From Sipunculus nudus (lineage: Eukaryota > Annelida > Sipuncula > Golfingiida > Sipunculidae), in assembly GCA_026874595.1 (NCBI GenBank), contig CM049314.1:25867729-25931728 (forward strand): a DNA stretch of 64,000 nt, in the 5' to 3' direction. Shown here one piece after another: positions 1-12,504 of this stretch (positions are counted from its first letter, which is position 1; each line of letters starts with the position of its first letter). Made by a program: the position numbers and the translations under genes. Below the pieces are notes generated by a model. It searched no databases, had not been told where the DNA came from, and saw only the letters and a program-made list of their open reading frames with translations.

Positions 1-1680
1 TTTTAGTTTTTATGAGACCATGTTAGCCCCTAGGCTCTACCAAGTCCCTCTTCAGTCACCTGTTTGTCTTCTATAGCTAGGTGACCTCTGAGGCCAATTA
101 TCCACGCCTGAGGCGGGGCTTATACTTACTGGCCATAGCTTATGGCTGGCCTCAGTTGATTCAGGTGTCCAACCCAACTAATCTATTAGCTGTTTAGACC
201 AATAGCATAACAATAAATAAATAAATTGACAAATAAATAAATCCATGACAATAAATTAATTTTATATGTCTATAATAACAACTTTAAAAAAATCAATAGA
301 AAAGAAATTTGATAGTTAATGAGGTACAGGGAATTACCTTACAATTACTGATGTTTTATGGATTTTGTATGGATGGATGAAAATGTATTCCAAATAACAC
401 CATTGATTCACCTATGATATTTTTCTTTTCAATTTTAATAATAATAAAAAAAATCAAATTATATTGTTCTATACTATTAGGGATTATGTGAAGGAAATTA
501 ATGATAGAAGGATGCAGTTGATAATATTAATCTAAATTTCCAGGTCTTTTCCAAGTGTTTGCACTTTTTAATTTATATTTATTTCAGATTTTAAAAAAAA
601 TTAAATATGTCAATATATTTAAATTTTACTCAGACAAGTACTGAATAAAGATGTCAATATGTTTCACTAATGACATTAAGACACGTGGCTGTTACAGCTG
701 ACACAAGACTGTAAATAATCAAAATTTATATTACTGGTTCTTATATTTCAGTTTATAAAATTTAACTTGTCCATCTCTAGTTTTCTCCTTGTATAATTGA
801 AGGGTGTTCTTATCCTTGGGTTATTTTTTACACATATAATGGTTTCATAGCTGAGATTCCTTCAAATTTTTTCTGATACATTTCTTTTTAATAAAAAAAA
901 TATGAATATGATAAAAAATCAGATCTTGGACAAGTTCTCATTATGATTTCTGTAATGTTTATAATTGTTATAAGAATCATGCTATGTCTAGTGTGTAGAT
1001 TGATGTGAAGGTAGTCCAAAGTGAATATATTTTTTGAATATAAATAAATTCATTAAACCAGTTACTTATGTTCATTATGTAAATTTGTGATATTTGATAT
1101 TCTGGATTCTCAAGAACTTTTGTTTGGCTGAAACTGAATAAATACCAGACATGATGAAGTACTTTGCAAATGTATTTGAATGCAAATATGAATATGTACT
1201 CTATAATTTCATGCATTATATAGGATTGGAATACAGGTAAAAAACGAAAGTATTTGAATACAAATGCATTCATGAATATATTCTATAATATTATTTTGAT
1301 AATCATTTATTTTGATAATATTATTTAAAAAATCTTTGATGAAAATAATAACATGATACTGTTATCATATTTAATTTTAAATTATATTTGACACAATATT
1401 TGTTATTAATTTTTAATAAATAGTTTAACTTTTTAAATAATTCTGCTGCAATGTAGGTAAAGTTTTATGGCCAAGTCAAAATCTGTGTGATAATAGCACA
1501 CCAATTCAAACTGTAAATAATATAAATGACATAAATCCTTTTCCCTGTCTCAAAGGGTATTATCAAAATCTTACATAACTTGAGTTAAATACTGTCAACT
1601 CATAATAGAGCTTATATTACCACACAAAACCAGCCTTTGCCTACCTCCTCTTCCAAATCATTTTTTTGTGATCATACATA
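1..1680. other. AT-rich noncoding stretch
   Basis: I see no gene here. The sequence is strongly AT-rich with many short A and T runs. The only long open frame (977-1273, minus) is a low-complexity F/Y/I-rich translation typical of random AT-rich DNA. No RNA gene or clear repeat boundary was recognised. Confidence 0.6.
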
Positions 1681-1824
1681 ACAGCCAGGGGCGTAGCCAG
1701 GATTGAGGGAGGGGAGGGGGCCATCATCAGTGGCGGATCAAGAAATTCGAAAACGGGGGGGGGGGGGGGGGGGGTAGGGGGGATTAAGGGCGCTAATTTG
1801 CATGTATGGGCAATTGGAAAACGG

Positions 1825-1825
<1 letters not shown>

Positions 1826-1892
<67 letters not shown>

Positions 1893-1940
1893 ATTATTAT
1901 TATCATTATTATTATTATTATTATTGTTGTTATTATTATA
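1826..1940. repeat. (TA)n then (TTA)n microsatellite
   Basis: About 60 bp of pure TA is followed by TTA-type units. A 20-G homopolymer lies just upstream at 1755-1774. Confidence 0.95.
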
Positions 1941-2270
1941 AATTTTTACTATACTTAATATATTTTCGTGTATGAAAATAAATATATTTTTATTTTCAAT
2001 TATGAACCATGGTGTAATTAAGGTTAGTTACAGGTACATGGGGAGGGTATGGGAGGGGGTTTTTCCCTCACATATTGGGAAATGTTTGAATATACAGTGT
2101 AAAGAAGACATTTTTAAGGCAATTTTCACAAAAAAATAAGGATTTCCTCTTCCTGAAAAAAACGGTTCCCTTATGTCATTGCGTTATGTAGTCAAACTGT
2201 TGAGAGGTTCAATATTTAATACTTATATTTCTTCAAAATTAGGATATAAAATTTCAATCGAGTCTATGGC

Positions 2271-2528
2271 GCAAGAGTGCAATCACGTTTGTAACTACCT
2301 AAATATTATCTTTTGAATGTAATTCTCGTGGTGAAATAACTGATAAACTGAATTATTATGTTAAACTTTGCATTTTACCGGGTTCCGTGGTCTCAACAGC
2401 AAGAGTGCAATCACGTTTGTAACTACCTAAATATTATCTTTAAAATGTAATTCTCGTGGTGAAATAACTGATAAACTGAATTATTATGTTAAACTTTGCA
2501 TTTTACCGGGTTCCGTGGTCTCAACAGC
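2271..2528. repeat. 129-bp tandem duplication, two copies
   Basis: The unit starting GCAAGAGTGCAATCACG at 2271 is repeated almost perfectly from 2400; one visible change is ttttgaatg to tttaaaatg. It lies inside the nested transposon and looks like a recent internal duplication. Confidence 0.9.
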
Positions 2529-2775
2529 ACACGGGACTCCTAAGAGCTCATTACAGATTGCGAGTACCGGTATCACCAGAGGAGCCGTAAGGTTGTTCAT
2601 TGACCCCAACCAGGGCCCGGTGTTCTTATTAATCATAAGAAACGTGAAAACGAAAATCACTAAAATCGGAAATATGATAAAATGGGAGATTTTGCAGCTC
2701 AACGGGGGGCGGGGGCGCGCCGAAGGCACCCTCTCTTGATCCGCCACTGATAGCATATATCCGCCACTGATTTAA

Positions 2776-2778
<3 letters not shown>

Positions 2779-2809
<31 letters not shown>
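2779..2809. repeat. (TA)n microsatellite
   Basis: Pure AT dinucleotide run beside the right end of the nested transposon. Confidence 0.9.
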
Positions 2810-2812
<3 letters not shown>

Positions 2813-2891
2813 ATTAAATTCAGTGAAATTCCGAAAGGACGGGGGGGGGGGGGTCCATGGCCCCCTGCGGCCCCCCTTGGCTACGCCCCTG

Positions 2892-2953
2892 ACAGCTGAG
2901 CGCCGTAACCCATCTGTGCCTTGTTTTTTTTTTTTTTGGGGGGGGGGGGGGTT
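2892..2953 (+). repeat. Solo 3'-end fragment of the hairpin-ended element family, with poly(T)-poly(G)
   Basis: CAGCTGAGCGCCGTAACCCAT resembles the 3' terminus of the large elements at 3644-9298 and 44739-47984 (CAGCTGAGCGTCATGACCCAT). It is followed by CTTG and a T run, then a G run. No internal monomers precede it, so it is a 3' remnant into which the 1686-2891 transposon inserted; the ACAGC duplication lies at its start. Confidence 0.55.
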
Positions 2954-3064
2954 CCTATTCCTTCGAGGTCTTGTGTAATCAATTTAAGCGAATCTGTTAG
3001 CTTATGCGTTGGCGCGGCGTCTTCCGTTCACCGTGTACCGTCCGCCGTCGTCGATACGCTAACC

Positions 3065-3643
3065 CATGCTATCTCGAAACCATTAGAGCTTTGGTATTTT
3101 ATGGAAAAGCTAAAAAATTTCAAGATTTTTGATCGAATTAGAGCGAGCTGAACTCATTTCTTAAAAAAAACATACTAAAATTACAATCACAGAAAAAGCT
3201 GGAGCTATCATCAAAAAATGTTTTACAAATGTTGGTCATATGAGTCAAATTCGAAATTGTATTTATGGCGCCACCTGCATCACCTTTTTTGTACGGGGGT
3301 CATCGGCCGTCAGTATGTAGACCCATTATTTCTCAGAAACAGCAGGAGCTAGCATCCCTAAATTTAATGCAAAATCAGTCGCATATCAAATGTCGTTGGA
3401 CTGAGATTTTTGTGGCACCACCTGCATCGACATACATTTTATGGGGGAAACACCTTTGAAAATAATGTCTGAAATCATTTAGCCAAATGGTTTAAAATTT
3501 CACAGAAATGATCGTAGAGATAAACTCTTTCAAGTCTCAGAAACGACAAGAGCTAGCATCTCCAGGTTTTGTAAAAATGTCGGTCACATGACTCGTATTT
3601 GAAATTGCGGGTTTTGTGGTGCAACGTAAATCAATCTGTTTTT
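3065..3643 (+). repeat. Degenerate tandem repeat, left part, interrupted at 3644
   Basis: Related units recur near 3200, 3325 and 3535. Each carries a phrase like 'cagaaacagcaggagctagc' followed by 'ggcgccacctgcatc' or a variant. The array is broken at 3644 by the large element; similar flank sequence resumes at about 9316-9530 ('agccgaatggtttaa' at 9390 matches 'agccaaatggtttaa' at 3480). Confidence 0.6.
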
Positions 3644-6600
3644 AGCTCAGCTGACTGAAAGTCATCTGAGCTATAGCGATCACCCTTCGTCCGTCCGGCC
3701 GTCCGTTAACAGGGCACAAATCGTAACCACTGGACCTGGAATCTTCTCACTTGATATCCTAGGAGGTCCACGAAAAATCTCCTGGGAAACCTGAAATTAG
3801 GTCTCTGTTACCCATATCCTTCGAGCTATGGGGCTCCGAAGAACCCCCCCAGAATAATGCAAAATTTGATACAAAAGCTCCAGTATCAGAATAACTAATG
3901 CATTGATCTCCAGGATTCTTTGCAGGCATATTGATCATGGAGTGTTCCATCAGTTCCTGCAAACTGGTGGCGCCACTTGTATTTTTTCCAATTTTTACGA
4001 TTTTTTTTAGACTTTCAGAGAAGCTGTAATCTGTTAACAGGGTACAAATCGTAACCACTGGACCTGGAATCTTCTAACTTGACATCAAGTGAGGTCCATG
4101 AAAAGTCTCTGTGGAAACGTGAAACTAGGTCTCTGTTGCCTATATCCTCCGAGCTATGGGGCTCGTAAGTACCCCTAAGAATAATTAAAAATGTGATACA
4201 AAAGCTACAGTATCTGAATAACTAATGTACTAATGATACACATTGTCGCCTGGCAAATGTTTTCTAGTTAAAAATGTGATACAAAAACTCCAGTATCTAA
4301 ATAACCACTGCACTGATGACTATGATACTAAGCATGCATATTGATCATGGAGTGTTTCATCAGTTCCTGTACACTGGTGGTGCCAAGTGTATTTTTAGCT
4401 CAGCTGACTGTAAGTCATCTGAGCTATAGGGATCACCTTTTGTCCGTCGTCCGTCCGGGCGTCTGTCCGTTAACAGGGCACAAATCGTAACCGCTAGAAC
4501 TGGAATCTTCTTACTTGACATCCTGGGAGGTCCATGAAAATTTCCTAGGAAACCAGAAATTAGGTCTCTGTTACCCATATCCTTCGAGCTATGGGGCCCC
4601 AAAGTACCCCCCCAGAAAAGTCCAAAATTTCATACAAAAACTTCAATTTCTCATTAACTACTTGACTGATGGTCATGATTTTTGGCATACATATTGATCA
4701 TGAGAGGTTCCATCAGTTCCTGAAGACTGGTGGCGCCACCTGTATTTTTCGATTTTTTACGAATTTTTTTCTCTATTTTTGAGACCTTTAAAAATGTGAA
4801 CATCTGTTAACAAGGCACAAATCGTAACGACTGGACTTAGAATCTTCATTCTCGACACACTGAGAGACCTATGAAAAGTCTCCATGGAAACCAGAAATTA
4901 GGTCTCTGTAACCCAAATCCTTCGAGCTATAGGGCCCCAAAGTACCCCCCAGAAAAGTCCAAAATTTCATACAAAAACTTCAATATCTCATTAACTACTT
5001 GACTGATGGTCATGATTTTTGGCATACATATTGATCATGAGAGGTTCCATCAGTTCCTGAAGACTGGTCGCGCCACCTGTATTTTTCGATTTTTTACGAA
5101 TTTTTTTCTCTATTTTTGAGACCTTTAAAAATGTGAACATCTGTAAACAAGGCACAAATCGTAACGACTGGACTAAGAATTTTCATTCTCGACACACTGA
5201 GAGACCTATGAAAAGTCTCCATGGAAACCAGAAATTAGGTCTCTGTTACCCATATCCTTCGAGCTATGGGGCCCTAAACTACCCCCCAGAAAAGTCCAAA
5301 ATTTCATACAAAAACTTCAATATCTCATTAAATACTTGACTGATGGTCATGATTTTTGGCATACATATTGATCGTGAGATATTCCATCACTTCCTGGAGA
5401 CTGGTGGCGCCACCTGTATCGCTCAATTTTTTACGATTTTTTTTCTCTATTTTTGAGACCTTTCAAAATGTAAACATCTGTTAACAAGGCACAAATCGTA
5501 AAGACTGGACCTAGAATCTTAATTCTTGACACACTGTGAGGTCCATGAAAAATATCCTTGGAAACCAGAAATTAGGTCTCTGTTAACCATATCCTTCGAG
5601 CTATGGGGCCCCAAAGTACCCCCCCCCCAGAGTAGTCAAAAATTTCATACAAAAACTTCAATATCTCAATAACTACATCACTGATGGTCATGATTTTTGG
5701 CATACATATTGATTATGAGATGTTCCATCAGTTCCTGCAGACTTGTGGCGCCACCTTTATTGTTCGATTTTTTACGATTTTTTCCTCTGTTTTTGAGACC
5801 TTTAAGGAAGCTGTCATCTGTTAACGTAGCACAAATCATAATGACTGGAATTAGAATCTTCATTCTCGACACACTGAGAGACCTATGAAAAGTCTCCATG
5901 GAAACCAGAAATTAGGTCTCTGTTACCCATATTCTTCGAGCTATGGAGCCCTAAAGTACCCCCAAGAAAAGTAAAAAATTTCATACAAAAACTTCAATAT
6001 CTCATTAACTACTAGACTGATGGTCATGATTTGTGGCATAACTATTGATCATGAGATGTGTCATCTGTTCCTGCAGACTGGTGGCGCCACCTGTATCGTT
6101 CCATTTTTTACGATTTTTTCCTCTATTTTTGAGACCTTTAAGGATGCTGTCATCTGTTAGCATGGCACAAATCGTAACGACTGGACCTAGAATCTTCATT
6201 CTCGACACACTAGAAGACCTATGAAAAGTCTCTATGGAACCAGAAATAAGGTCTCTGTTACCCATATCCTTCGAGCTATGGGGCCCCAAAGTACCCCCCC
6301 AGAGTAGTCAAAAATTTCATACAAAAACTTCAATATCTCAATAACTACATCACTGACGGTCATAATTTTGGCATACATATTGATTATGAGATGTTCCATC
6401 AGTTCCTGCAGACTGGTGGCGCCACCTATATTGTTTGATTTTTTTACGATTTCTTCCTCTATTTTTGAGACCTTTAAGGATGCTGTCATCTGTTAGCATG
6501 GCACAAATCATAACGACTGGACCTAGAATCTTCATTCTCAATACACTGACAGACCTATGAAAAGTCTCCATGGAAACCAGAAATTAGGTCTCTGTTACCC

Positions 6601-9298
6601 ATATCCTTCGAGCTATGGGACCCAAAAGTACCCCCCAGAGTAGTCAAAAATTTCTTACAAAAACTTCAATATCTCAATAACTACTTGACTGATAGTCATG
6701 ATTTGTGGCATAACTATTGATCAAGAGGTGTTTCATCAGTTCCTGCAGACTGGTGGCACAACCTGTATTTGTTCGGGGTTATTTTACGAATGTTTTATCT
6801 ATTTTTGAGACCTTTAAAGATATGAACATCTGTTAACAGGGCACAAATCATAAAAACTGGACCTAGAATCTTCATTCTTGACACTCAGGGAGACCCATGA
6901 AAATTCTCCATGGAAAACTGAAATTAGGTCTCTGTTACCCATATTCTTTAGGCTGTATGGCTCCAAAATACCCCCCAGAATAATAGAAAATTTTATACAA
7001 AAAGTGCAGTATCTCAATAACTACAACACTGATGGTCATGATTTTTGGCATACATATTGATCATGAGCTGTTCCATCAGTTTCTGCAGAGAGGGTGCGCC
7101 ACCTCTATTTTTTTCAAATTTTTAAGAATTTTTTTTCTCTTTTTTTCGAGGATTTTGAAGATGTGGCCATCTGTTAACAGGGCACAAATCGTAACGACTA
7201 CACCTAGAATCTTCTCTCTTGACATAAAGGGAGGCCCATAAAAAGTCTCTTTGGAAACCTGAAATAAGGTCTCTGTTACCCATAACCTCTGAGCTATGGG
7301 GCTCCGAAGTACCCCCCACAATAATGGAAAATTAGATACAAAAGCTCAAGTATCTAAACAACTATTGCAGTGATCACCATGATTCTTTGCATGGATATTG
7401 ATCATGGAATGTGTCATCAGTTTCTGCAGTATGGTGGCGCCACCTGTATTTTTTTTTTTTATTTTTACAAATTTTTTTCTCTATTTTTGAGACCTCATAA
7501 GATGCGGTGATCTGTTAACATGGCACAAATCGTAACAACTGGACCTAGAATCTTCTCTCTTGACATGCTGAGAGGCCCATGAAAAGTCTCCTTAAAAACT
7601 TGAAATTAGGTCTCTGTTACCCATAACCTCTGAGCTATGGGGCTCCGAAGTACCCCCCAGAATAATGGAAAATTTGATACAAAAGCTCAAGTATCTGAAC
7701 AATTATTATATTGATCACCATGATTCTTTGCATGGATATTGATCATGAAATGTTTCATCAGTTTCTGCATTCTGGTGGCGCCACCTGTATTTTTTCGATT
7801 TTTTTAAGTTTTTTTTCTCTATTTTTGAAACCTTTTAAGATTTGGTCATCTGTTAACAGGGCACAAATCATATCAACTGGACCTAGAATCTTCTGTCATG
7901 ACATGCAAGGACGGTCATAAAAAGTCTATATTGAAACCTGATACAAGGTCTCTGTTACTGATATCCTTTCAGCTATGAGGCTCGGAAGTTCCTCCCAGAA
8001 TAATGCAAAAATTGATACAATAACTAATGCATTGATCACCATGATTGTCTACATTTGTATTGATAATGGCTTGTTTCATCAGTTTCTGTAGACTGGTGGT
8101 GCCACCTGTATTTTGATTTTTTAAGAATTTTTTTCTTGATTTTTGAGACCTTTAAACATTTGGTCATTTGTTAACAGGCCACAAATCATAATGACTTGAC
8201 CTAGAATCTTCTTTCTTAACATGCAGGGAGGTCCATGAAACATCTTGGAAACCTGAAATTAGGTCTCTGTTACCCATATCCTTTATGCTCTGGGGCTCCG
8301 AAGTACTCCCCAGAGTAAAGATTTGGTCATCTGTTAACAGAGCACAAATTATAATGACTTGACCTAGAATCTCCTTTCTTGATATGCTGGGAGGCCCCTG
8401 AAAAGTCTCCTTGTGCACCTGAAATTACATCTCTGTTAACCTTATCCTTCATCCTATGCGGCTTTGAAATACCCCCCAGAATAAACATTTGGTCATCTAT
8501 TAACAGGGCACAAATCATAAAAACTGGACCTAGAATTTTATTTTTTGACATGCTGGGAGACCCCTGAAAAGTCATCTTGTAAACCTTGAAAATAGGTGTC
8601 TGTTACCCATATCCTTCATGCTACAGAGCTCCATAGTACCCCAATGAATATTGGATGATTTTATACAAAAGGTCAAGTTTGGAAAAAGTATTTCATTCAA
8701 ATTTGACATTCAGATGATAAAATTACTTTTGTCAATGTCTTCCTGGTCAGCTGAGCGTCATGACCCCTGGGTCACTTGTTTCAATGTTTTAGGCATTTTT
8801 TCTCTATTTATGAGAAGTGGTTATCTGTTAACATGGCACAAACCGTAACTGCTGAACCTAGAATCTTCTTACTTGACATCCAGGGAGACTAATGAAAGAT
8901 CTCCTTGGAAACCTGAAATTAGGTCTCTGTTACCCATATTTTCCAGCTATAGGGCTCGTAAATCCCCCCAAGAATAATTTAACATTTGATACAAACACAA
9001 GCTCCATTATCTGAATAACTAATGCCTTGATAGCCATGATTCTTTGGATATATATTGATCATGGAGTGTTTCATCAGTTTCTGCAGACTGGTGGCACTAC
9101 CTGTATTTTTTCTCAAGTTTTTACGCATTTTTTTCTATTTATGAGACTTTCAAATGAAGTTGTCATCTGTCCAAAAGCTAACTGAAACCCATTTCTAAGG
9201 ACTTCACAAAATTTATGATTTGTTTGCACTCTGGCAGTCATTTTGCTCATTGCACATTCCTTGAATTCATCTAAGCGTCATGGCCCATGGGCCACTAG
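3644..9298 (+). mobile_element. Tandem-repeat-cored, hairpin-ended element (Helentron/HINE- or pearl-like), outer copy
   Basis: The 5' end (3644-3672) folds into a hairpin with arms AGCTCAGCTGACT and AGTCATCTGAGCT around GAA. The 3' end carries AAGCGTCATGGCCCATGGGCC, containing a perfect palindrome, then ACTAG, and abuts a T run at 9299-9315. The core is made of monomers with 'cacaaatcgtaac..ctggacctagaatctt', 'aaattaggtctctgttacccatatcc' and 'ggtggcgccacctgtattttt'. There is no transposase, Rep/helicase or reverse transcriptase frame. The outer copy consists of 3644-4396 plus 8780-9298, split by an inner copy. In known families this layout (unequal subterminal inverted repeats, 3' hairpin, tandem-repeat core, T-rich target) fits Helentron-associated elements, and the core resembles bivalve pearl elements. 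That classification is inference. Confidence 0.7.
4397..8779 (+). mobile_element. Inner copy of the same element, inserted into the outer copy
   Basis: A second full 5' hairpin starts at 4397 (AGCTCAGCTGACTGTAAGTC). The first 3' terminus (GTCAGCTGAGCGTCATGACC, then CCTGGGTCACTTG) ends at 8779. Removing this segment rejoins an outer monomer in its 'gtgtattttt' T tract with 'tcaatgttttaggcatttttt', matching the uninterrupted order elsewhere. It holds about a dozen monomers with a period near 338 bp (the 'ggtctctgttaccca' mark falls near 5238, 5576, 5914, 6250, 6587). The last units, near 8160, 8325 and 8485, shorten to about 160 bp by losing the half with the GGTGGCGCCACC palindrome. Open frames here are repeat translations, not genes. 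Confidence 0.75.
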
Positions 9299-9530
9299 TT
9301 TTTTTTTTTTTTTTTTACGGTCTGAAACCGCGTAATTTTAGACTTTCCCAATCTACACTTAAAATATTCTATGATGAAATTTTCTAGCCGAATGGTTTAA
9401 TTTTTCACAAGAATTAGGGCAGGGTAAGCTTCTCTCAATTGCATAAGAACAGATCGAGTTCATAGATTTTTGGCAGAATCATAGAAAGCTGAAGATGGTC
9501 TTATGGCCTAGTAAGCCTACATCAGACTTA
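9299..9530 (+). repeat. Poly(T) and right part of the interrupted degenerate repeat
   Basis: A T run directly follows the element end. Sequence related to the 3065-3643 array then resumes ('ctagccgaatggtttaatttttcacaagaa'). Confidence 0.5.
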
Positions 9531-11330
9531 GGGCTGCAATGATCTTCTTCTGGAAAACTTTTGTTTCAACTTCTGTAACACTGCACAAAAATGATTCAAA
9601 GGTGGCCATTGTTCAAGTTTACTTTAATGATTTTTATTGGCCGAATTATTGGACCTGTAACAAAAAAAGGACTGTGAGATACTTTGATAAACAAAGCTAC
9701 TAGTTTTTTATTATAGTAACAGACTGAGCTGTGTTGGTAAATAAGTAGAGCTGTATAGGCAACATAAATAATATTCAACTTTTGTGTAAGATAAATCAAT
9801 GATTAAAATAAATCTGTATTCTGATTTTGCTTTCAATGGTCATCTGTTTTTATTCTAAAGATTTTTTTAATGAAAATTCTTTTAAATATGTCGCCATGAA
9901 AAAAGCATTGTAGCCAAAGTCTTTCAGTGTGTGTAAACAGATTTGGCAACATCTTATATTTTGTCTGTATCTATAAATAGCTTGGCAAACTGCCAACTGT
10001 TTCAGATTTGGCAACAGGCCAAGTTTTTGTCTGATTCTTTTTATTAATTTTGCAGACTATCAACTGTATCAGATAAGGCAACAGGTCAAGAGTTCAGTCA
10101 GTGCAGCATGGTACAGGTCAAGAGTTTACTCAGTGCAGTAGCTATACCTGGCACTTAGCCCCAATTACTTAGGGTTAATTGCTTCCTCGCCTGAGCTTGG
10201 TTAGCTGAGTAGACCCAGCTCGGAAGAGGTTAGATGTATCGACCTAAAATTTTTTTGAACTGTCCATGCATCTTTGATCTCTTCTTCGTACACAAGACTG
10301 GTATTGCTACCTACAATAACTTTGCACATTGTAGGTTCCTGTTTATTTCTCATGGGGGATTTGACATATCTGCATAAAATTGTGGGTATCTATATTTCTT
10401 GTTGTGACTTGTTGCGCCACTTTTTGGTTTCATGCATCTGTGCATCTGTGCACATGGCTCAATATTCAACAGCGGTTTGAAGTATGTGCCTAAATATTGC
10501 TTGTCCATACATCTACAATGGCTTTCTCATACACAAAACCTGTGGTGCCACCTACAAGCATTTTTGTGTTGTGAACATCCATGTCAAAATTTCAGGCATG
10601 ACATTATGATTCAAATGATGCTTGTATTCCAGTTCAAGTTGTTTAGTACTTGTTTTGTACATGTACGTGTCACACATGTATTTGAAAAGTAGTCAAGTAC
10701 TTTTCCAAAAATGTCAAGCCTGTTATCATAGAAGCATTATAAATTATGTACTAGTATCTCATTGCAGAGGTTCGCATTAGGCCTGATGACCTTAAGGCCT
10801 TGTGTAGGATTCAAAATGACGCTAATTAGTAATTAATCCTTTTTCTCTCCTTTTTAGCAGCACCTTACTCTTTTTTTAAAAACTTGATATATACTATTAT
10901 TCTCCGGCTATAACAGTCCAGTTAAAACAAGAATGGGTTACTTTGCAATTTTTGTGTATTCAAATGTCCAGCATGTGTAATAACATATGGAAACGCCCTT
11001 ATAATCTTCTTGCAGGGTGTCCGTTTCTGACTTTTGGAGTGATATGTACAATCATACTTGGTATGCGAAGCACAACATTCAGATAGAGATACAATTCGGG
11101 AATTGCCGCCGAGTTTACTCTTTTATACTCGTTATTTCAAGGAAAGCTACTTTTACTTGCCAGAACATGAACTCTTTTTTGTCATTTACCCGTGACAGGT
11201 GTGCATTTTTTTAATACTTAGCCATACTGTTTTGCTGAGCTGATTTTTACATGGGGTAATACCCAGATATTGGCCAGCAAGGCCCTCTATATTATATGGA
11301 AAAAAACATCCTCTTAATGCAATAATCATG
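9531..11330. other. Noncoding stretch with a weak two-unit repeat
   Basis: No gene is recognised. Two diverged units near 10240-10345 and 10475-10585 share the order 'gtccatgcatct..cgtacacaagactggt..gctacctacaa', a degenerate direct repeat about 235 bp apart. The remainder is AT-rich and unremarkable. Confidence 0.5.
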
Positions 11331-11364
11331 GGTGTATGCAAGGGGGGATCGTGAGGGTCGTACG

Positions 11365-11395
<31 letters not shown>

Positions 11396-11660
11396 AAAAA
11401 TTTTCAAAAGGTCCACATTTTTTCCAGAGACATTTTTTTAAAGGGCCTTTTCACAATGAAATAATTGAAAAAAGCATTGATCAGGTACCAGCAATGAATC
11501 CAAAGACCTTGCATATTGCATAACGTAAATCTATCCCAAGTCCAGCAATTCTGAAACTGGGCCATATCCACTTCAGGCTGGTGGCACTCATTGTGAAAAC
11601 AGGGGCGTGTAAAGAGGGGGCCGCAACAGCCCCCCCCCCCCCCCTAAAATCGGTTCAAAA
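11331..11660. repeat. Fragments of G/C-tract DNA elements
   Basis: Two stretches resemble decayed ends of TIR elements found elsewhere in the window: 'gggtgtatgcaaggggggatcgtgagg' followed by a C run and an A run (to 11400), and 'acaggggcgtgtaaagagggg' followed by a 14-C run (near 11600-11644). Boundaries are unclear. Confidence 0.4.
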
Positions 11661-11761
11661 AATGTTTAGGGGCACCCAGTTTCTTAAATTGCCAGGGCGT
11701 GCCTAAACCTTTTGCTAAATAAGCTCATCCAGTTGTATTTGTAAGGCGCAGGCCCTAGTTA

Positions 11762-11826
11762 AACCTCTTACAATTAAGTAATAGTATAGGATGAACCTCT
11801 TACAATTAAGTAATAGTATAGGATGA
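11762..11826. repeat. Short tandem duplication, about 33 bp x 2
   Basis: The block beginning 'aacctcttacaattaagta' and ending 'atagtataggatg' occurs twice in direct succession. Confidence 0.85.
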
Positions 11827-12504
11827 CACCCTCTAGTAGCTATGCTGGACAAACAAAAGCCTCATTGGAAGTTGCTGCTCACGCATAGGTCATGTCGTGT
11901 TATGCATGGGGCACGACAGTCCTGATGATAAGACATTAGATACCGGCTCTGTGGTTAGTTCAGGTAACGTCAGTGTGTGGTGATGAATTTCGCCGTGGTT
12001 TATCTAACTAAAGTCACTTTCAGAACGTCAACATATCTACAGAAACTGAATAAAATATATCCTTTCTATACTCAAACATCACTGATTTTAAATTAATCTT
12101 AATAATCTGATCGAATAAACACATTACCCCCCCCCCCCTCCCCCGGATCCGGACCAGACCCATCGTCGATGATTCTCACCCCCAAAGTAGTTCTAACTCT
12201 ATGCATAGGAAAAAAAAAACAAGGTGAAACGTAGGCTTTGCATTTTGAACAACAACATTGGACCTGTGACCTATGTTAGCTTGCCTTTGCCTTCTTGATC
12301 AAACGTTTTAGCCACTTTTCATGCACAACTGTTGAACACAATACAGAACAGCATGAGAACAGCCTGGGCAAACTATATTGGTCACACGTAGCTTACCCAG
12401 TTTTTGCACCTGTGTACAGCCTGTATATATGTATTGATTGAGAAAATAGAATATAAAAAAAAATGTTAGACTTATTTACACAATCTCAGAGGGGTAAGTT
12501 TTTT

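Larger units (their letters stand above)
1728..2749. mobile_element. Second, nested TIR element inside 1686-2891
   Basis: CAGTGGCGGATCAAGA at 1728-1743 is matched by its perfect reverse complement at 2734-2749, a 16-bp inverted repeat. It sits wholly inside the outer element, suggesting insertion of one TIR element into another. No convincing target duplication is visible. The right-end motif CCGCCACTGA recurs at 2761-2770, so the right junction may have been locally duplicated. There is no transposase frame. Confidence 0.6.
1686..2891. mobile_element. Nonautonomous TIR DNA transposon with 5-bp target duplication
   Basis: The left end starts CAGGGGCGTAGCCAGG (1686-1701). The right end, read in reverse complement, starts CAGGGGCGTAGCCAAGG (2875-2891). 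This gives a perfect 14-bp terminal inverted repeat. The element is flanked by ACAGC at 1681-1685 and 2892-2896, a convincing 5-bp target-site duplication. No transposase frame is present, so it is nonautonomous. G-rich tracts lie just inside both ends. I cannot assign a superfamily with confidence; hAT-like ends often start CAG, but hAT makes 8-bp duplications. Confidence 0.75.

Noticed and set aside
6005-6571. Families of similar small minus-strand frames repeated through 3700-8600 and 45000-47700
   Set aside because: They are translations of the same noncoding monomer in successive copies; frames are disrupted at random and no mobility protein is present.
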